This document shows positions 1 to 6,424 of a stretch of 10,587 bases of DNA, in pieces. Positions within the stretch are counted from its first letter, which is position 1. The number at the start of each line of letters is the position of its first letter. The notes beneath the pieces are model-generated. The model was not told the DNA's origin. It saw nothing but the letters and a program-made list of their open reading frames with translations, and searched no databases. Position numbers and translations under genes: made by a program. Source of the stretch: Bacillota bacterium (GTDB taxonomy: Bacteria > Bacillota > UBA4882 > UBA8346); contig JAEZJK010000018.1 in the NCBI GenBank assembly GCA_023415835.1, forward strand, positions 1 through 10,587, given 5' to 3'.

Positions 1-126
1 GGCCTGACCCGCTTTGGATAACACCAAGGTGATCGCTGCAGTGGTGGTTGTCTTTCCATGGTCAACATGCCCGATCGTCCCTATGTTTACATGCGGTTTG
101 GTCCGTTCAAATTTTTGCTTAGCCAT
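1..126 (-). CDS. tuf: Elongation factor Tu, N-terminal 42 codons (cut by window edge)
   Basis: This is the start of EF-Tu, the GTPase that carries aminoacyl-tRNA to the ribosomal A site in the cytoplasm. The 42 visible residues begin MAKQKFERTKPHVNIGTIGH and continue through the G1/P-loop motif GHVDHGKT (residues 19-26), which is diagnostic of translational GTPases and here close to the EF-Tu consensus. The ATG at 124-126 is preceded on the minus strand by AGGAGG at 136-141, so the start is secure. The remaining roughly 350 residues lie beyond the left edge. The gene follows four tRNA genes on the same strand with no clear terminator between them. It is probably co-transcribed with them, although a promoter of its own in the 227-bp gap cannot be excluded. 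Confidence 0.97.
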   Translation of the reverse strand, partial: MAKQKFERTKPHVNIGTIGHVDHGKTTTTAAITLVLSKAGQA

Positions 127-353
127 ACCAACGTTCCTCCTTTAAATATCAAAGGTATTATTATTCATAAACAAGCTTTTAATTCTACATGGAAACCAAT
201 AATCCTTCTTTCATGTAAAAAACCGGTAGGAATTTAATTTCTAGGCGTGAGGAGCGAGTATAACTTCAGGTGTTATGTAATAGAGGGAGAACCCTTAATA
301 TAGCATGGCTCTTTTTTTACTTTTGAAATATTTCATATTGTTCAATGAAGGAT

Positions 354-429
354 TGGTTGCGGGGGTAGGATTTGAACCTACGGCCTCCGGGTTATGAGCC
401 CGACGAGCTGCCAACTGCTCTACCCCGCG
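354..429 (-). tRNA. Initiator tRNA-fMet(CAT), copy nearest tuf
   Basis: A 76-nt cloverleaf with encoded CCA, anticodon CAT. Two initiator hallmarks are visible: the first acceptor pair is a C1 x A72 mismatch (5' CGCGGGG against 3' CCCCGCA), and the anticodon stem ends in three G-C pairs (GGG/CCC) next to the loop CTCATAA. It is therefore formylmethionine initiator tRNA rather than elongator Met. It is the last tRNA before tuf and is a near-duplicate of the copy at 605-680, with A instead of G at tRNA position 9 (window base 422). Confidence 0.96.
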
Positions 430-518
430 ATCTGACTTGATTTAATTATATTATTATATGAAGAAGAACAATATCATACTTACAAAAACAAAAACCCTTA
501 CGGGTTCGATATCAACAA

Positions 519-594
519 TGGAGCCCACAATCAGAATTGAACTGATGACCTCATCCTTACCATGGATGCGCTCTACCTACTGAGCTATGTGGGC
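519..594 (-). tRNA. tRNA-Thr(GGT)
   Basis: A 76-nt tRNA with encoded CCA. The acceptor stem is GCCCACA/TGTGGGC with discriminator T. The anticodon stem is CATCC/GGATG enclosing the loop ATGGTAA, which gives anticodon GGT for the Thr codons ACC and ACU. It lies between two initiator tRNA genes in the same unit as tuf; only 10 bp separate its 5' end from the upstream fMet gene. E. coli tufB is also directly preceded by a threonine tRNA gene cluster (thrU-tyrU-glyT-thrT), which is a known parallel. Confidence 0.96.
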
Positions 595-604
595 GGTATT
601 TACT

Positions 605-680
605 TGGTTGCGGGGGTAGGATTTGAACCTACGGCCTCCGGGTTATGAGCCCGACGAGCTGCCAACTGCTCCACCCCGCG
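605..680 (-). tRNA. Initiator tRNA-fMet(CAT), second copy
   Basis: A 76-nt tRNA with encoded CCA and anticodon CAT. Like the copy at 354-429 it has the C1 x A72 mismatch and the three consecutive G-C pairs in the anticodon stem, so it is an initiator tRNA. The two copies differ at one base: this one has G at tRNA position 9 (window base 673 is C on the plus strand). It lies between tRNA-Tyr and tRNA-Thr. Confidence 0.96.
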
Positions 681-724
681 ATATAAATTGGTAAAACTCT
701 GAACTTCATACTTCAAACTTTATA

Positions 725-809
725 TGGTGGAGGGGGAAGGATTTGAACCTTCGAAAGCGTCGCTAACAGATTTACAGTCTGCCCCCTTTGGCCACTCGGG
801 AACCCCTCC
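725..809 (-). tRNA. tRNA-Tyr(GTA)
   Basis: An 85-nt class II tRNA with encoded CCA. The acceptor stem is GGAGGGG/CCCCTCC, the anticodon loop is CTGTAAA (anticodon GTA), and a long variable arm follows the anticodon stem, as bacterial tRNA-Tyr requires. It is the first gene of the tRNA-tuf unit; its 5' end lies about 14 nt after the predicted transcription start. Confidence 0.96.
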
Positions 810-829
810 GTATTTCGGACGCAGATATG

Positions 830-859
830 ATTATAATACATAAAACCACTCAGTGTCAA
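830..859 (-). promoter_or_regulatory. Consensus housekeeping promoter of the tRNA-tuf unit
   Basis: On the minus strand TTGACA (854-859) and TATAAT (830-835) are separated by 18 bp. Both hexamers match the vegetative sigma consensus at every base. The predicted start, about 7 nt past the -10, falls near 823, a short distance before the tRNA-Tyr 5' end at 809. Such strength is expected for stable RNA and EF-Tu genes. Confidence 0.88.
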
Positions 860-930
860 CCTTTTTTTAAATACTAATAATGTTATTTGTGGAAAAGATA
901 GTTATTTGGATAATACATTAGTTATAATAA

Positions 931-987
931 AAAAATCCTAAAAATCCTGTCAATCCTGCCGATTAAAACCTTATAATAGACAGGATT
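931..987. repeat. Short tandem repeat of AATCCT with 9-bp period plus one inverted copy
   Basis: AATCCT occurs at 934-939, 943-948 and 952-957, exactly 9 bp apart. An inverted copy (AGGATT) lies at 982-987, 24 bp after the last direct copy. The stretch lies in the 281-bp gene-free gap between sigH and the tRNA-tuf promoter. No open frame with a ribosome binding site was seen here, and no clear sigH terminator was found. Confidence 0.5.
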
Positions 988-1090
988 TACACACATTAAC
1001 ACGGATTTAAAGGTCAACAATTATCACAGGCACAGCATAAGTTTTGACTTTAACCGAATAGTGGAACCCTTTTAGCGCTCAAAATCCCGG

Positions 1091-1744
1091 TCAAAAATTA
1101 GTTTCGTCCCTTTTCTCCAGATAACGCTCTAATTTCCGTTTAACCCTTTGTAAAGCATTGTCAATTGATTTAACGTGGCGCCGCAAGTCCTTGGCTATTT
1201 CTTGATAAGAGCGGCCATCGAGATAAGACATAAGAACCTTCCATTCCAAATCACTTAAGAACTCGCCCATCTTATGCTCAATATCCACAAACTCTTCCCT
1301 GCTGATAACCAACTCCTCCGGATCGGTAACCTTAGTCCCGGAAAGCACGTCAAGTAAAGTACGATCCGATTCTTCGTCATAGATCGGTTTATTCAATGAT
1401 ACATATGAATTTAAAGGAATATGTTTTTGACGGGTTGCGGTTTTAATAGCAGTAATAATCTGACGGGTAATGCATAGCTCTGCAAAAGCCCGGAATGAAG
1501 CCAATTTATCATTGCGAAAATCCCTGATAGCTTTGTAAAGCCCAATCATTCCTTCTTGAATAATGTCTTCACGGTCAGCCCCGATTAAAAAGTAGGAACG
1601 GGCCTTGGCACGGACAAAATTTTTATATTTGTTAATCAAATATTCTTGGGCGGCGTCATCACCCTCTCGGGCAGCCTCAACAATTGATTCATCTAACATT
1701 TCATCATAAATCTCGGTTGTTTCTCTTTGCAGCTTAGCTCCCAA
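1091..1744 (-). CDS. sigH: RNA polymerase sigma-H factor (Spo0H)
   Basis: SigH is a sigma-70-family alternative factor that directs RNA polymerase to transition-phase and early sporulation genes in endospore-forming Firmicutes. The 217-residue product has the length of B. subtilis SigH (218) and closely resembles it as I recall that sequence. Region 2 is visible at about 35-76 (YFLIGADREDIIQEGMIGLY is near-identical), the ITAIKTATRQKHIPLNSY segment follows, and region 4.2 is at about 163-212 with an SYQEIA...SIDNALQRVKRKL helix-turn-helix. The start is TTG (1742-1744), with GGAGG at 1755-1759 ten bases upstream. No in-frame ATG has a comparable site, so the start is well supported. The next minus-strand gene upstream is rlmB, but a strong promoter at 1911-1939 implies separate expression. 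Confidence 0.97.
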   Translation of the reverse strand: MGAKLQRETTEIYDEMLDESIVEAAREGDDAAQEYLINKYKNFVRAKARSYFLIGADREDIIQEGMIGLYKAIRDFRNDKLASFRAFAELCITRQIITAIKTATRQKHIPLNSYVSLNKPIYDEESDRTLLDVLSGTKVTDPEELVISREEFVDIEHKMGEFLSDLEWKVLMSYLDGRSYQEIAKDLRRHVKSIDNALQRVKRKLERYLEKRDETNF

Positions 1745-1910
1745 GTTACATTCGCCTCCGCTTTTATTGAAAATTATCGGCGTAGAGGTTTGACTCCATC
1801 GACTTCAAAAAGGCGCCATTACAATCAGAAAAGATAAACACAATATAATATTATTAAATTGCTTAATTTATTAATATATTGTTCATAAGGGACCGAATTC
1901 AGATAGTAAT

Positions 1911-1939
1911 ATTATACAATGCTGTTTTTTGAACGTCAA
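1911..1939 (-). promoter_or_regulatory. Predicted vegetative promoter of sigH
   Basis: Minus strand TTGACG (1934-1939), a 17-bp spacer, then TATAAT (1911-1916): five of six and six of six consensus bases. Transcription would begin near 1904, giving an untranslated leader of about 160 nt before the TTG start of sigH. No convincing hairpin array or known riboswitch was recognised in that leader. Confidence 0.75.
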
Positions 1940-2183
1940 GGGAATGGAAAAATTACAAAAACATTGTCACTCAGAATTTTACCTCTATTTTAAACGGTTT
2001 TATGTTGGATTAAGTTTCTTAAATGCTTTTTATAAATGCAACAAATTTCATTTTAATAAATCGCTTCGGTTTGAACCGAAACGTTTTTTGAATTGTAACA
2101 TTTATATCGTTTTAAATCAAGGTTTCAACGCGAACTGGATGCCGGTAGTTATCTCCAAATTGACCATATCCGGCAAATATAAT
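1940..2183. other. Non-coding gap between rlmB and the sigH promoter
   Basis: An AT-rich stretch that, with the sigH leader, makes up the 439 bp between sigH and rlmB. It holds the hairpin at 2062-2089 and nothing else I can name. An 89-codon plus-strand open frame crosses it (1929-2198), but it has no ribosome binding site, starts inside the sigH promoter and overlaps the 3' end of rlmB, so I do not call it. In B. subtilis this position is occupied by yacP/rae1; no remnant of that gene is recognisable. Confidence 0.6.
2062..2089. terminator. Hairpin with T-run, probable terminator (possibly bidirectional)
   Basis: The palindrome TTCGGTTTGAACCGAA (2065-2080), extended by flanking CG pairs, is followed on the plus strand by six T residues (2084-2089). 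On the minus strand it is followed by the T-rich ATTTATT. The T-run is better for plus-strand transcripts, yet the gene that needs a terminator is rlmB, read on the minus strand and ending at 2184. The natural reading is a terminator after rlmB that works at least weakly in the minus direction. Confidence 0.5.
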
Positions 2184-2927
2184 TCATTTCTTTCCTAACT
2201 TCCTCTCTCTTCTAACTTCATAAAAAGCAATTCCGGAAGCTACTGAGACATTTAAAGAATTAACCTTCCCCCACATCGGCAACCTTACTATTTGATCGCA
2301 TTCTTCAGCCACCAACCTAGAGATTCCCCGCCCTTCGCCACCAAGGACCAAACCAATCGGCCCGCTCAAATCGGCCTGATCCAGTTCGATCTTTCCATCC
2401 ATTTCAACTCCGGTAAACCATAATCCGGATTTTTTTAACTCCCGGATCGTCTGGGTCAGATTAGTTACCCGCGCTACCGGCAGGTATTCAACAGCTCCGG
2501 CAGAAGCGCGGCTGACAGCTGCCGTAAGCCCCGCAGCGCGCCTTTCCGGAATAATTATCCCATGCACTCCCGCCGCTTCGGCGGTGCGAATAATTGACCC
2601 TAGATTTTGAGGATCCTCTACACCATCAAGAATCACCAAAAACGGCGGTTCATTCTTGGCGACTGAATTTTGTAAAATATTATCAAGGGTAGCGTACTTC
2701 CATTCAGCGGCTACGGCAACCACTCCCTGATGATTCCTGGTTACAGCCATCCGATCCAACGCTTGGGAATCGACTGGATTAATAGGAATGCCTTTATGAC
2801 GGGCTGCATCCATAATCGTACGGAGTGGTCCGGATGTTTCGGTTTTCAGGATGTAAATCTTAATCAGGGGATGTCCGGCACGGAGCGCTTCCAAAACCGG
2901 ATTTCTGCCTTCTATCTGTTCCGACAT
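2184..2927 (-). CDS. rlmB: 23S rRNA (guanosine-2'-O-)-methyltransferase, TrmH/RlmB family
   Basis: A SpoU-type SPOUT methyltransferase that places a 2'-O-methyl group from S-adenosylmethionine on a guanosine of 23S rRNA (G2251 in E. coli). The 247-residue length is normal. An N-terminal substrate-binding domain (about 3-75, beginning IEGRNPVLEAL) precedes the knotted catalytic domain. Motif 1 contains N108 and R114 (DPQNLGSIIRTAEAAG), motif 2 contains E198 (LGGEGRG), and motif 3 is PMWGKVNSLNVSVA (217-229). All key residues are present. The ATG at 2927 follows GGAGGG after three bases. The gene begins 15 bp after the end of mrnC, so the two form an rRNA-maturation operon. Exact target-site specificity is inferred from family and synteny. 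Confidence 0.95.
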   Translation of the reverse strand: MSEQIEGRNPVLEALRAGHPLIKIYILKTETSGPLRTIMDAARHKGIPINPVDSQALDRMAVTRNHQGVVAVAAEWKYATLDNILQNSVAKNEPPFLVILDGVEDPQNLGSIIRTAEAAGVHGIIIPERRAAGLTAAVSRASAGAVEYLPVARVTNLTQTIRELKKSGLWFTGVEMDGKIELDQADLSGPIGLVLGGEGRGISRLVAEECDQIVRLPMWGKVNSLNVSVASGIAFYEVRRERKLGKK

Positions 2928-2942
2928 GTTCCCTCCAAATAT

Positions 2943-3353
2943 TTAATTATTACTCAATTCAAGTGTTTTTTGTAAAATCTCCATCAACCTTTGATACTCT
3001 TCTTTTAAATATAAATATCCAATTAAAGCTTCAAAAGCAGTACTATAACGATAAGTTATTAAGTCACTCCCGGCTGGGACATGGCCGCTTTTAACATTTC
3101 GGCCCCGTTTTATGATTTCCAGTTCGGACTCTTTTAAAAATGACTGCAATTTATTTGCCAATTCCGCCTGAAAGGAGGCGCGTACCTTTGATACTGCTTT
3201 ATGATGCAGGTTTCTTGTTTTATCCGGGCCGCCGGTTAGTATTTGGTGGCGAATGAACAGTTCGTAAACCGCATCCCCAACGTAAGCCCAAACCGCTGGC
3301 GACAACTGATCCGGGTTTACTTTCGGCAAATTAAAGAAATATGAATCACCCAT
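2943..3353 (-). CDS. mrnC: Mini-ribonuclease III (23S rRNA maturation nuclease)
   Basis: Mini-III is an RNase III catalytic domain without the double-stranded RNA binding domain; in B. subtilis it trims the ends of precursor 23S rRNA as a dimer. The 136-residue length is typical. The signature YVGDAVYE carries the catalytic aspartate D27, and AFEALIGYLYL carries E108; RGRN (83-86) and the conserved GSDLITYRYSTAFEA stretch are also present. The ATG at 3353 has only a weak upstream site (GGAAAGG, about 11 bases away). It precedes rlmB by 15 bp and follows cysS after a 596-bp gap, so it probably has its own promoter; a poor candidate is TTGCCG (3458-3463) with TATAAG (3437-3442) at 15-bp spacing. 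Confidence 0.94.
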   Translation of the reverse strand: MGDSYFFNLPKVNPDQLSPAVWAYVGDAVYELFIRHQILTGGPDKTRNLHHKAVSKVRASFQAELANKLQSFLKESELEIIKRGRNVKSGHVPAGSDLITYRYSTAFEALIGYLYLKEEYQRLMEILQKTLELSNN

Positions 3354-3628
3354 AATAATTTTGGCCTTTCCGTTTGATTCAGTCGTAATTAAAATAAGTT
3401 TAATTTCAGAAAATAAACGTTTCTAATCCTACTGTTCTTATAATCTAATTTTTCTTTCGGCAATTCCATGGAATCCTGAAAGCAGTTTATTCAGGCTAAT
3501 CTCAGTAAAAAAACACTATTTTTTCTTAAACGAAACCCGATAATAATAATAATGTAACCTTTTATTAAATCAGCTTAATGTCTATTTAGGACATGGAAGT
3601 TCCAAATATTTAGGCCGAGGTGAAAATC
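3354..3628. other. Intergenic region upstream of mrnC and the 50-aa gene, with adjacent palindromes
   Basis: An AT-rich divergent gap. It contains the perfect 12-bp palindrome ATTCCATGGAAT (3463-3474), directly followed by a hairpin with stem CCTGAA/TTCAGG and a 9-nt loop (3475-3495). The weak mrnC promoter candidate at 3437-3463 abuts the palindrome, so the pair could be an operator. No strong plus-strand promoter for the small gene at 3629 was found. Confidence 0.4.
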
Positions 3629-3781
3629 ATGGATGAAAAAAGAGAAAGCCAGATTGTGGAATCCCTTAAAAAAGTCGATCCTAGCCTTATCGCTAATGTC
3701 CTCCGAGAATTACTCCATTCCGAAGATAATGAACCGGTGCGGAGGCATCCTATTAATCCCAGTCAAAATCCGCCTAAATAA
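3629..3781 (+). CDS. Small protein of unknown function (50 aa)
   Basis: I do not recognise this protein. The 50 codons run from ATG (3629-3631) to TAA (3779-3781), with a good ribosome binding site, GAGGTG, ending eight bases upstream. It starts MDEKRESQIVESLKKVDPSL, with a charged amphipathic-helix-like first half (to about residue 32). A proline- and asparagine-rich tail follows (PVRRHPINPSQNPP). There is no signal peptide, membrane segment or cysteine, so it is probably a soluble cytoplasmic peptide. It lies on the opposite strand to all its neighbours, between cysS and mrnC, which are adjacent in B. subtilis. The good start signal and sensible composition argue for a real gene; the lack of a clear promoter leaves doubt. 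Confidence 0.62.
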   Translation: MDEKRESQIVESLKKVDPSLIANVLRELLHSEDNEPVRRHPINPSQNPPK

Positions 3782-3810
3782 AACCAAAAACTGATTATAA
3801 ATTATAATGG

Positions 3811-3840
3811 TTAAAAGGGGTTTCAATCGCATTCCCCTGA
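3811..3840 (-). terminator. Weak hairpin, possible terminator of cysS
   Basis: On the minus strand AGGGG and CCCCT form a five-pair stem around a 13-nt loop, followed by TTTTAA. It lies about 110 bp past the cysS stop and 30 bp past the stop of the convergent small gene, so it could serve cysS. The stem is short and the T-run modest. Confidence 0.3.
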
Positions 3841-3901
3841 TTTGAATGCCCAAAATGAAGCTTTCACGTTAACCTAAATCACTGCTTGTCTCCTAACTCC
3901 C

Positions 3902-3912
3902 GACTCTTGACT
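3902..3912. repeat. Short repeat GACTCTTGACT, copy 1
   Basis: The 11-base word GACTCTTGACT is identical to that at 5516-5526. Here it lies within a GACTC/AACTC-rich string (CTCCTAACTCCCGACTCTTG) about 38 bp after the cysS stop; copy 2 is just after the cysE stop. Two copies in matching positions suggest a small dispersed intergenic repeat. Confidence 0.4.
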
Positions 3913-3949
3913 CCTGTAAATTATATCTTACTAGCGCCAATTTTCCAAC

Positions 3950-5383
3950 TCACTCCCGCCGCCAACGGACGCCTTGGGGGGTATCCTCGATGAGGATACC
4001 TTTAATTTTTAATTCATCCCGGATTTGATCGGCCAAAGCCCAGTTTTTAGCTTTTTTAGCCTCAGCGCGGCGTGAAATTAATGCTTCGATTTCTCCTTCG
4101 GCGACGGTTTTTTCGACTTGGGATTCGCTAAACAGCCCTAAAACTTCTCCAGCCAAACTAAGTAAGCAAGAATAAGCTTCCTCCAACAACCTTTTTGCGG
4201 ATTCGGTTAAACGAAACTCCCGTTCTTGGGTCCAACGGTTAATCTCCCGCACTAAATCATAGATACTCGCCAATGCTTGCGGAGTGTTAAAATCATCTTC
4301 CATTCCGGCGGTGAACTCTTCCTTGGCTTTGGTGATTGCTTTTTGAATCTCGTTTAACTCAAGGGAAGAATTATTATCAGGTAACGGATCCACTCTTAAC
4401 AAATGCTCCCAATTAAATCTGGCGTTTTCCAGGCGTTCTAAACCACGGGCCGCGGCAGTCAGTTCCTCTTCCCCAAAACTGATCGGGTTCCGGTAATGGG
4501 TGCCCACCAACCAAAAACGGACTACTTTCGGAGAAAACTCACCTATTACATCCCGAATGGTAGAAAAGTTGCCGATTGATTTTCCCATTCTTTCTCCGCT
4601 TACTGTTACAAAAGCATTGTGTAGCCAATACTTGGCAAAATCCCTTTCAAGATAAGCCTCTGATTGGGCGATTTCATTCTCATGATGTGGGAAAACCAGG
4701 TCTTCACCGCCGCCATGCATATCAAACCCAACCCCTAAATACTTGATGGACATCGCCGAACATTCAATATGCCAACCGGGACGGCCCGGTCCCCAAGGTG
4801 AATCCCAGGATATCTCACCGGCTTTAGCTGCCTTCCAAAGTGCAAAATCCATCGGGTCTTTTTTGGATTCATTCACTTCCACCCTGGCGCCGGCTTGCAT
4901 TTCCTCAAGGTTACGCCCCGATAGTTTTCCGTATTCTTTGAACTTTGCCACCTCAAAGTAAACATCCCCATTTAAAACATAAGCATAACCCTTCTCAACC
5001 AGAGCTTGAACCATTTCAATAATTTCCGGAATATGTTCGGATACTTTGGGATAATTGTCGGCTGGTAAAACTCCCAATTTTGCCAAATCTTCGAGATAAA
5101 CTTCGGAGAATTCTTTCGCTAGCTCCAACGGTCCTTTACCCGACTGTTTAGACCGGTTAATGATCTTATCGTCGACATCGGTGAAATTTTGAATGAATTT
5201 CACTTGATAGCCCCGGTACTTTAGAAAACGGCGCACACAGTCCCAAAATACCGCCGGGCGTGAATTCCCAATATGGGCATAATCATAAGGGGTTATCCCG
5301 CAAGCATAAATACTAACCTTTCCTTCTTCCCTAGGTATAAACTCTTCTTTACTTTTGGTCAATGTATTGTAAACCTTGATCAT
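3950..5383 (-). CDS. cysS: Cysteinyl-tRNA synthetase
   Basis: A class Ia aminoacyl-tRNA synthetase that charges tRNA-Cys with cysteine using ATP. I take the ATG at 5383 (MIKVYNTL), preceded by GGGAGG eight bases upstream, giving 477 residues; the open frame extends 15 codons further without a comparable site. The nucleotide-binding signatures are HIGN (37-40) and RMGKS (265-269), the latter a variant of KMSKS. The zinc ligands that discriminate cysteine are present as C28, C208, H233 and E237, offset by at most one from E. coli. The C-terminal part (about 330-477) is the helical, anticodon-recognising region. It lies 152 bp after cysE and should be under the same T-box leader. Confidence 0.97.
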   Translation of the reverse strand: MIKVYNTLTKSKEEFIPREEGKVSIYACGITPYDYAHIGNSRPAVFWDCVRRFLKYRGYQVKFIQNFTDVDDKIINRSKQSGKGPLELAKEFSEVYLEDLAKLGVLPADNYPKVSEHIPEIIEMVQALVEKGYAYVLNGDVYFEVAKFKEYGKLSGRNLEEMQAGARVEVNESKKDPMDFALWKAAKAGEISWDSPWGPGRPGWHIECSAMSIKYLGVGFDMHGGGEDLVFPHHENEIAQSEAYLERDFAKYWLHNAFVTVSGERMGKSIGNFSTIRDVIGEFSPKVVRFWLVGTHYRNPISFGEEELTAAARGLERLENARFNWEHLLRVDPLPDNNSSLELNEIQKAITKAKEEFTAGMEDDFNTPQALASIYDLVREINRWTQEREFRLTESAKRLLEEAYSCLLSLAGEVLGLFSESQVEKTVAEGEIEALISRRAEAKKAKNWALADQIRDELKIKGILIEDTPQGVRWRRE

Positions 5384-5515
5384 CAATAAATCCTCCCAAT
5401 TATTCGAAAGTCGAAAATCCAGGTTCAAAGGTAATTACATTAGCTGGAAATTCGGTGAAAATCTATATTCAAAGGACAGTAGAAAATAAAAGCTCAAATC
5501 GTTCAATTTTCTTTT

Positions 5516-5526
5516 GACTCTTGACT
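5516..5526. repeat. Short repeat GACTCTTGACT, copy 2
   Basis: Identical to 3902-3912. It lies within the 152-bp cysE-cysS gap, 10 bp after the cysE stop codon. Confidence 0.4.
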
Positions 5527-5535
5527 TTAAACTTT

Positions 5536-6186
5536 TTACTTATTCTTCCCCTCCATCGATTCAATCCTACTCTCCAGCTCCTTGACTTTATGTTGCAGGC
5601 ACTCGATCATTTTGGCCACAGGGTCGGGGATTTGATTATGCGCCAAATCAACTCCGGGATTGACTCTGACCCCATCTTGAATCACTACCCGGCCAGGTAC
5701 GCCAACCACCGTGGTATTCGGGGAGGCATCCCGCAGGACCACCGCTCCGGCCCCAACTTTGACATTATCGCCAATGGTGATTGAACCTAAAATTTTGGCC
5801 CCGGTAGAAATCATTACCCGGTTACCAATGGTGGGATGGCGCTTCCCTTTTTCTTTACCAGTGCCCCCAAGGGTTACCCCTTGATAAAGAGTGACATCGT
5901 CTCCGATCTCGGTTGTTTCCCCGATGATCACTCCTGAACCGTGATCTATAAAAAAACGCCTTCCAATCTTGGCGCCGGGGTGAATCTCAATCCCGGTGAA
6001 AAAACGGTTGATTTGCGAAAAGATCCTGGCTACCAAGAAACAACGGTGATTGTATAACCAATGGTTTAAACGATGCCCGAGCAAAGCATGGACCCCCGGA
6101 TAACAAAGCAAGACTTCCAGCCATGATTTGGCCGCCGGATCGCGCTCGAAAACAGTTTGAATATCCTCCCTTAAGTGTTTGAACAT
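5536..6186 (-). CDS. cysE: Serine O-acetyltransferase
   Basis: CysE transfers acetyl from acetyl-CoA to serine, making O-acetylserine, the committed precursor of cysteine. I place the start at the ATG at 6186 (MFKHLRED), which follows AAGGAGG by nine bases and gives 216 residues, the usual length of Gram-positive CysE. The open frame continues 20 codons upstream to 6246 but lacks a site there. A short helical N-terminal domain is followed by a left-handed beta-helix of hexapeptide repeats (about 66-165). Catalytic residues by comparison with E. coli are D16 (RDPAAK), D81-H82 (IDHGSG) and H117 (KRHPTIG). The last 30 residues are probably helical. It is first in the T-box-controlled cysE-cysS unit. 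Confidence 0.96.
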   Translation of the reverse strand: MFKHLREDIQTVFERDPAAKSWLEVLLCYPGVHALLGHRLNHWLYNHRCFLVARIFSQINRFFTGIEIHPGAKIGRRFFIDHGSGVIIGETTEIGDDVTLYQGVTLGGTGKEKGKRHPTIGNRVMISTGAKILGSITIGDNVKVGAGAVVLRDASPNTTVVGVPGRVVIQDGVRVNPGVDLAHNQIPDPVAKMIECLQHKVKELESRIESMEGKNK

Positions 6187-6396
6187 TAAATATAACCTCC
6201 TTGTAGAGAAAAAATTATACGCTCTAGTATTATTAGGCATGGGCAATGGGGCTTGAGGCGTTAGTGACGAGAATTCGGTAGGCTATTTTGGCTATTCACT
6301 TCTTAGTTTTACCTGATATTCCTTATCACGCCTAATACTTAATCTATGATCAAACAAAAGTAATCAGTTATACCTCATACCTTTTTCCTAAACGTC

Positions 6397-6424
6397 AAAA
6401 AACCCCCGTCTCTTGTCAGAGACG
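6397..6424 (-). terminator. T-box regulated intrinsic terminator
   Basis: On the minus strand CGTCTCT and AGAGACG form a seven-pair stem with loop GACA, followed by GGGG and six T residues. The 5' arm can alternatively pair with AGAG and CGAGG of the T-box element, forming the antiterminator. Confidence 0.92.

Noticed and set aside
1929..2198. 89-codon plus-strand open frame between sigH and rlmB
   Set aside because: It has no ribosome binding site, begins inside the divergent sigH promoter, contains the terminator-like hairpin, overlaps the end of rlmB, and has Asn/Phe/Lys-rich composition typical of AT-rich non-coding DNA.
5521..5784. 87-codon plus-strand frame opposite the 3' end of cysE
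   Set aside because: It is antisense to conserved CysE repeats and has no ribosome binding site.
6187..6246. Longer CysE start giving 236 residues
   Set aside because: The first 20 codons lack a ribosome binding site and family similarity, whereas AAGGAGG lies correctly before the ATG at 6186.
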